From: Eubacterium sp.
GTDB lineage: Bacteria > Bacillota_A > Clostridia > Lachnospirales > Lachnospiraceae
Assembly (NCBI GenBank): GCA_023663915.1
Contig: JAMPGN010000165.1
Location: 1 to 9,640, forward strand
Length of the DNA stretch: 9,640 nt
Direction: 5' to 3'
Shown: positions 7,294 to 9,640 of the stretch, one piece after another
Numbering within the stretch: position 1 is the stretch's first letter
Layout: the number at the start of each line of letters is the position of its first letter
Translations under genes and position numbers: made by a program
Notes under the pieces: generated by a model
Seen by the model: the letters and a program-made list of their open reading frames with translations, nothing else
Databases searched by the model: none
Told to the model about the DNA's origin: nothing

Positions 7294-7314
7294 AAAAACA
7301 AGCTTGCTCGCTTT
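7294..7314 (-). terminator. Weak terminator-like hairpin after nitR
   Basis: Directly after the stop of the ANTAR gene, the minus strand can fold AAAGCGAG-CAAG-CTTGTTTTT as an A-rich, G-C and G-U paired stem with a tetraloop; one further A-U pair would use the last base of the stop codon. Five T end it (7298-7294). The stem is weak and contains two G-U pairs, and the T-run is part of the stem, so termination may be partial. Confidence 0.35.
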
Positions 7315-7863
7315 TTATCCCCTCATCATCGCCAGCACCATCTGCGCCGTCTCCACCATATTGGTGCCGCTGTCCATGCTGCATTTCTGAATATAACGGT
7401 GCGCTTCCTCCTCCGTCATATGATTTCGCTTCATCAAAAGTTCTTTCGCTTCTCTGATAAGACCGGTCTCCTCCTGATTGCGTGCTTTTGGTTTCGACTT
7501 CGCCCTGCGTCTTTTGCGTAGGATCGCCTGACTCATCATATCCACTGTATTGATGAGATCATGCACTTTAAGCGGCATGGCAAGACACATGATGTCGCTG
7601 CGCCGATACTCATTTAGTACAGCCTGCGAGGCAAGCAGAAGCATCTCAAAACCTTCTGGAAGGCAGTCGTGTAATTCCGTGTAAATCATGTCCGTCATCT
7701 TATAACCACATATGACAATGCCATCACTTAAGTCACGTAGCTGGCTAAGCGCCTGCGCGCCCGTCACGCAGACTGCTGTTGCCTGAAAACCGTTTTTCAG
7801 CAACACGCTGCGGATGCCCTTGGCATCCTCTATTTTCGGCAAAACCACGATAATATTGATCAC
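7315..7863 (-). CDS. nitR: ANTAR-domain RNA-binding antiterminator with a degenerate receiver domain (NitR-like)
   Basis: A 182-residue protein with an N-terminal receiver-like fold (about 1-112), a basic linker (KRRRAKSKPKAR, about 117-128) and a C-terminal ANTAR domain (about 130-180) with the typical IREAKELLM and EEEAHRYIQK pattern. ANTAR proteins such as EutV and NasR bind RNA hairpins in leader transcripts and prevent termination. A gene of this kind directly downstream of glnA is known in clostridia as nitR; the symbol rests on domain type and position. The receiver looks inactive for phosphorylation: the usual acidic pair aligns with Leu8-Pro9, the phospho-Asp with Gly53, and the switch Lys with Met96. 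No histidine kinase gene is nearby. The start is GTG (7863-7861), chosen because GGGAGG (7876-7871) lies 7 nt upstream. It follows glnA by 149 nt on the same strand and probably controls nitrogen genes, perhaps glnA itself. Confidence 0.88.
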   Translation of the reverse strand: MINIIVVLPKIEDAKGIRSVLLKNGFQATAVCVTGAQALSQLRDLSDGIVICGYKMTDMIYTELHDCLPEGFEMLLLASQAVLNEYRRSDIMCLAMPLKVHDLINTVDMMSQAILRKRRRAKSKPKARNQEETGLIREAKELLMKRNHMTEEEAHRYIQKCSMDSGTNMVETAQMVLAMMRG

Positions 7864-7875
7864 ACGCTCACCTCC

Positions 7876-7923
7876 CGTCCTATATTTGATGTCGGACGAT
7901 GCGCAATACAGTACTGCCCGTCC
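7876..7923 (-). promoter_or_regulatory. Candidate two-state hairpin in the nitR leader
   Basis: On the minus strand the same 5-mer ggacg occurs at 7923-7919 and 7880-7876, and its complement cgtcc lies between them at 7898-7894. The first pair would close a stem that also holds the inner gcagta/tattgc hairpin (7917-7912 with 7908-7903). The second would form a hairpin touching the GGGAGG ribosome binding site of nitR. The two pairings exclude each other. Arms of five bases can occur by chance, so this is a hypothesis. Confidence 0.35.
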
Positions 7924-7927
7924 AGTG

Positions 7928-7957
7928 ATTATAATCTTTCATCCACCATACAGTCAT
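7928..7957 (-). promoter_or_regulatory. Possible internal promoter for nitR
   Basis: The minus strand has a perfect -10 TATAAT (7933-7928) with ATGACT (7957-7952, 4 of 6 to TTGACA) at 18-nt spacing, in the gap between glnA and nitR. Transcription would begin near 7921, giving a leader of about 58 nt. With no terminator after glnA, nitR may be served both by glnA read-through and by this promoter. Confidence 0.45.
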
Positions 7958-8012
7958 GGCGTTGTCTTATGAACAAGTCTTTCTCGGTATTTTATGACAA
8001 TCATGTCATTTA

Positions 8013-9347
8013 TCACACATTATTCAGATACTCATTTACCTCCCAGTCCGTAACCTGCATACGATAGCGGAACCACTCTTCCTTTTTTGCTTTAATGTAC
8101 TTATGATAAACATGCTCGCCCAGCACATCTTTTATAAAACCGTCCGCCTCCATGCTGTAGATCGCCTCAATCAGCGTACCCGGAATCTCCTCGATCCCCT
8201 TTTTTTGCCTTTCTTCCTCGCTCATACGGAAAATATTACCTTCCACGCTGTCGGGCGGCGTGATCTGGTTCACGATGCCGTCTAAGCCCGCGCGCAGGCA
8301 GACAGCCAGAGCCAGATAAGGATTCGCAGAAGGATCGGGACAGCGAAGCTCAATCCTTGTCCCCCTCCCTTTCGTCGCTGGAATCCGGATTAGGGGACTC
8401 CGATTCGTGACGCTCCATGCGATATACACCGGCGCCTCATATCCCGGCACCAGCCTTTTGTAAGAATTGACAAGCGGGTTGGTGATCGCTGTCATACCCT
8501 TCATGTGCTTCATGATACCGCCAATAAAATAATACGCTGTCTGGCTCAGTCCAAATGGATCGTTCCCGTCCGCAAAAATGTTTTTCCCGTCTTTGGAGAG
8601 CGACATGTTGATGTGCATCCCCGAACCGTTCACGCCGAACTTTGGTTTCGGCATAAAACTTGCGTGAAGCCCGTGTCGGCGGGCAATCGTCTTGACGGCG
8701 AGCTTGAAAGTCATGATGTTATCCGCCGTGACAAGCGCCTCGTCGTAGTGGAAATCGATCTCATGCTGTGCCGGCGCGACTTCATGATGGGACGCCTCAA
8801 TGACAAATCCCATATCTTCCAAAGTAAGCACGATATCCCGTCTGGCATTTTCACCGAAATCCATCGGTCCTAAGTCAAAATATCCCGCTTTCTCGTGCGT
8901 GATCGTCGTCGGCATGGCATTTTCGTCCGTGTTAAATAAGAAAAACTCGCACTCTGGCCCTACCTCAAATGTGAGGCCAAGTTTCTCCGCCTCCCCGATT
9001 GCCCGTTTTAAGATATAGCGCGGATCGCCCTCAAAAGGTTTGCCATTGGGACGGTACACGTCACAGATTAGCCGTGCCACCTTGCCCTGCTGAGGTCTCC
9101 ACGGAAAAATTTCCAGCGTACTCAGATCCGGATGCAAATACATATCGGATTCCTCGATCCTCGAAAATCCCCCGATGGAAGAGCCATCGAACATGCACTC
9201 GTTATTCAACGCTTTTTCAAGCTGGCTGGCTGTGATCGCCATGTTTTTCAACTTCCCAAAAATATCCGTGAACTGCAGCCGGATAAACTCTACGTCCTCA
9301 TCCGCGACTAGTTGTATGATATCTTCCTTTGTGTAATCCTTTCTCAT
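8013..9347 (-). CDS. glnA: Type I-alpha glutamine synthetase
   Basis: A 444-residue glutamine synthetase, the same length as the Bacillus subtilis GSI-alpha enzyme. It makes glutamine from glutamate, ammonia and ATP in the cytoplasm as a dodecamer. The metal and substrate residues known from B. subtilis are at matching positions: Glu132 and Glu134 (GPECEF), Glu189 and Glu196 ([12 protein letters not shown]), His245 (NGSGMHIN), Arg298 and Glu304 ([12 protein letters not shown]). Arg63 in [11 protein letters not shown] corresponds to the feedback-inhibition arginine Arg62. No GSI-beta adenylylation loop is apparent, so control is probably by feedback and gene regulation. The ATG has AAAGGAGG (9360-9353) 5 nt upstream. 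The leader holds a strong hairpin, and an ANTAR regulator gene follows, suggesting control at the RNA level. No GlnR/TnrA box (TGTNA-N7-TNACA) was found upstream. Confidence 0.98.
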   Translation of the reverse strand: MRKDYTKEDIIQLVADEDVEFIRLQFTDIFGKLKNMAITASQLEKALNNECMFDGSSIGGFSRIEESDMYLHPDLSTLEIFPWRPQQGKVARLICDVYRPNGKPFEGDPRYILKRAIGEAEKLGLTFEVGPECEFFLFNTDENAMPTTITHEKAGYFDLGPMDFGENARRDIVLTLEDMGFVIEASHHEVAPAQHEIDFHYDEALVTADNIMTFKLAVKTIARRHGLHASFMPKPKFGVNGSGMHINMSLSKDGKNIFADGNDPFGLSQTAYYFIGGIMKHMKGMTAITNPLVNSYKRLVPGYEAPVYIAWSVTNRSPLIRIPATKGRGTRIELRCPDPSANPYLALAVCLRAGLDGIVNQITPPDSVEGNIFRMSEEERQKKGIEEIPGTLIEAIYSMEADGFIKDVLGEHVYHKYIKAKKEEWFRYRMQVTDWEVNEYLNNV

Positions 9348-9411
9348 AACTGCCTCCTTTTCTGACTCTTATATGATTTATTCTCGTTATTAGATTTCTA
9401 TCAAGCACGCG

Positions 9412-9447
9412 CAAGGGCATTCTTATCCTGCAATAAGAACGCCCTTG
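9412..9447 (-). promoter_or_regulatory. 15-bp hairpin with hexaloop in the glnA leader
   Basis: The minus strand folds into a 15-bp stem (arms 9447-9433 and 9426-9412) closed by the 6-nt loop TGCAGG. Its only non-Watson-Crick pair is G-U on the minus strand but A-C on the plus strand, so it favours function in the glnA transcript. No T-run follows, so it is not an intrinsic terminator. It lies between the promoter and the glnA ribosome binding site. The loop does not fit the A1/G4 hexaloop reported for ANTAR targets. Confidence 0.65.
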
Positions 9448-9450
9448 TTC

Positions 9451-9468
9451 CATAAATTTCAATTTATG
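9451..9468. promoter_or_regulatory. AT-rich palindrome overlapping the glnA promoter, operator-like
   Basis: CATAAATT and AATTTATG (8 of 8) flank a 2-nt centre. The palindrome covers the downstream half of the -10 hexamer and the expected transcription start of glnA. The position suits a repressor site, but the protein is unknown and AT-rich palindromes arise easily by chance. Confidence 0.35.
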
Positions 9469-9495
9469 ATATCAGTTATCTTGTGTGTTTGTCAA
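9466..9495 (-). promoter_or_regulatory. Sigma-A-type promoter of glnA
   Basis: The minus strand has a perfect -35 TTGACA (9495-9490), an 18-nt spacer, and -10 TATCAT (9471-9466, 5 of 6) preceded by TGA, which makes an extended -10. Transcription would start near 9459, leaving a leader of about 110 nt that includes the 15-bp hairpin. Confidence 0.75.
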
Positions 9496-9640
9496 GTTAG
9501 GCGCTAAGTCGTCGCCGCACCGCTATGTGTCAGAGTTACTGTTCAGAGGTTAGCTTGAATGAACCAAACCGATGGTGTAGACTGATTTTAGTCAGGAACC
9601 ATCGGTTTTATTTATCCAAAAATCTGGGATACTCTGTCAA
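9496..9640. other. Gene-free region upstream of the glnA promoter
   Basis: No coding sequence is supported. Apart from the hairpin at 9566-9608, the stretch holds two near-repeats on the plus strand (cagagtta and cagaggtta, near 9531-9552) and, at the extreme right edge on the minus strand, TTGACA (9640-9635) with a weak GATAAA 18 nt later. That could be a further promoter, but the match is poor and it is cut by the window end. Confidence 0.3.
9566..9610 (+). terminator. Long hairpin with T-rich tail, terminator-like
   Basis: Perfect 11-bp arms aaaccgatggt (9566-9576) and accatcggttt (9598-9608) enclose a smaller gact/agtc hairpin (9580-9583 with 9590-9593). On the plus strand the stem runs into TTTTATTTAT, which is terminator-like; on the minus strand only three T follow. 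No plus-strand gene is visible to its left. It may end a minus-strand gene lying beyond 9640, acting in both directions, or belong to a repeat remnant. Confidence 0.5.

Noticed and set aside
7102..7521. Plus-strand open frame of 139 codons across the nitR-dapF gap
   Set aside because: It runs through the inverted repeats and antisense to nitR, has no ribosome binding site, and has a composition unlike a real protein.
9348..9465. Canonical ANTAR target (two hexaloop hairpins with A1 and G4, the second overlapping a terminator) in the glnA leader
   Set aside because: Only one strong hairpin is present, its loop is TGCAGG, and no terminator tail follows.
9466..9560. GlnR/TnrA operator upstream of glnA
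   Set aside because: No TGTNA-N7-TNACA match was found on either strand.

Overview
The window looks like chromosomal DNA of an anaerobic Firmicute, most likely a Lachnospiraceae / Clostridium cluster XIVa gut bacterium. This is inferred from four things: the clostridial arrangement glnA followed by an ANTAR regulator (nitR-like), the use of DapL for meso-diaminopimelate synthesis, strong AGGAGG-type ribosome binding sites, and GTG/TTG starts. All seven convincing genes lie on the minus strand, so in transcription order the window reads from its right end to its left end.

Right part (about 9640 to 7294): a gene-free stretch with a strong inverted repeat; a good sigma-A-type promoter with an AT-rich palindrome and a 15-bp leader hairpin; glnA (type I-alpha glutamine synthetase); then, without an obvious terminator, a small ANTAR protein whose receiver domain lacks the phospho-acceptor. 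This is a nitrogen-assimilation unit. The leaders of both genes contain possible RNA switches, which would suit an RNA-binding ANTAR regulator.

Middle (7293 to 4865): a 245-base gap whose dapF-proximal 160 bases are almost entirely tandem and nested inverted repeats, ending just before the dapF ribosome binding site. Then comes the operon dapF-dapL, with 15 nt between the genes, closed by a textbook intrinsic terminator. DapL makes LL-diaminopimelate by transamination from glutamate and DapF epimerises it to meso-diaminopimelate, for lysine and peptidoglycan.

Left part (4845 to 108): an ANT(6)/AadE-family aminoglycoside nucleotidyltransferase-like gene that starts about 20 nt after that terminator, then a 163-nt gap, then two tandem ABC half-transporters 18 nt apart, probably a heterodimeric exporter. 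The sampled ABC sequence is visibly more AT-rich than the dap region, so this end may be accessory DNA.

The gene content is mostly ordinary. The best candidates for something new are non-coding: the multi-hairpin leader of dapF, with a hairpin loop exactly complementary to the sequence just before the dapF ribosome binding site, and the hairpins in the glnA and nitR leaders next to a phosphorylation-independent ANTAR protein. No mobile element, CRISPR array, tRNA or rRNA was found.
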